From NCBI GenBank assembly GCA_964035545.1, contig OZ037769.1, positions 4,525,929-4,589,928 on the forward strand: a DNA stretch of 64,000 nt, written 5' to 3'. This document shows, piece by piece, positions 63,941 to 64,000 of the stretch (position 1 is its first letter; each line of letters begins with the position of its first letter). This stretch comes from Bugula neritina (taxonomy: Eukaryota; Bryozoa; Gymnolaemata; Cheilostomatida; Bugulidae). The position numbers were made by a program, and so were the translations under genes. The notes under the pieces were generated by a model. That model did not search any database, had not been told where the DNA came from, and saw only the letters and a list, made by a program, of their open reading frames with translations.

Positions 63941-64000
63941 TTAAAAAATAACGAAACTATAGAACTGTTTAATTTCAGGCTGATAAACATCTAGATGTTA

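Overview
The window is AT-rich animal nuclear DNA. Its genes have many short exons, GT-AG introns (one GC-AG), SINE-like and MITE-like repeats, minisatellites and an LTR retrotransposon. Gene content (a Commander-complex subunit, a GalNAc-transferase, ER/secreted type-B carboxylesterases, a small heat-shock protein) marks it as metazoan. The small heat-shock protein carries two alpha-crystallin domains, an architecture best known from flatworms, so a lophotrochozoan invertebrate is the best guess. No species can be named from the sequence alone. All gene models below were built by hand: exons were joined where reading phase, splice dinucleotides and family similarity agreed.

Layout. 1-2400 (-): gag-pol of a Ty3/Gypsy element with a nonsense codon, a tRNA-Leu-type primer-binding site and part of an LTR. 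3296-8837 (+): ten exons for the C-terminal half of CCDC93. 8838-12339: gene-free, with repeats. 12340-22004 (+): double alpha-crystallin-domain small heat-shock gene with a heat-shock-element promoter, a second possible promoter and a long alternative N-terminal exon. 23250-31192 (+): a gene I do not recognise. 31243-36775: gene-free, with a CA repeat, a near-perfect palindrome, AT-rich repeats and a transposon-like element of about 0.95 kb with inverted ends. 36776-46686 (+): complete 11-exon polypeptide GalNAc-transferase. 48590-64000: three type-B carboxylesterases. CES-a (+) is complete and ends in KDEL. CES-b (-) converges on it and lacks KDEL. CES-c (-) is cut by the right edge and also lacks KDEL.

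Functional links. The genes do not form a pathway. The one real local family is the carboxylesterase cluster. Exon sizes and phases are nearly the same in all three copies, but the copies differ at the nucleophile elbow and at the C-terminal ER signal. Some exons are nearly identical while adjacent ones are strongly diverged. Most of the other interesting material is in introns: SINEs, TIR elements, minisatellites, a possible microexon, a candidate recursive splice site, and an intron made mostly of a foldback element.
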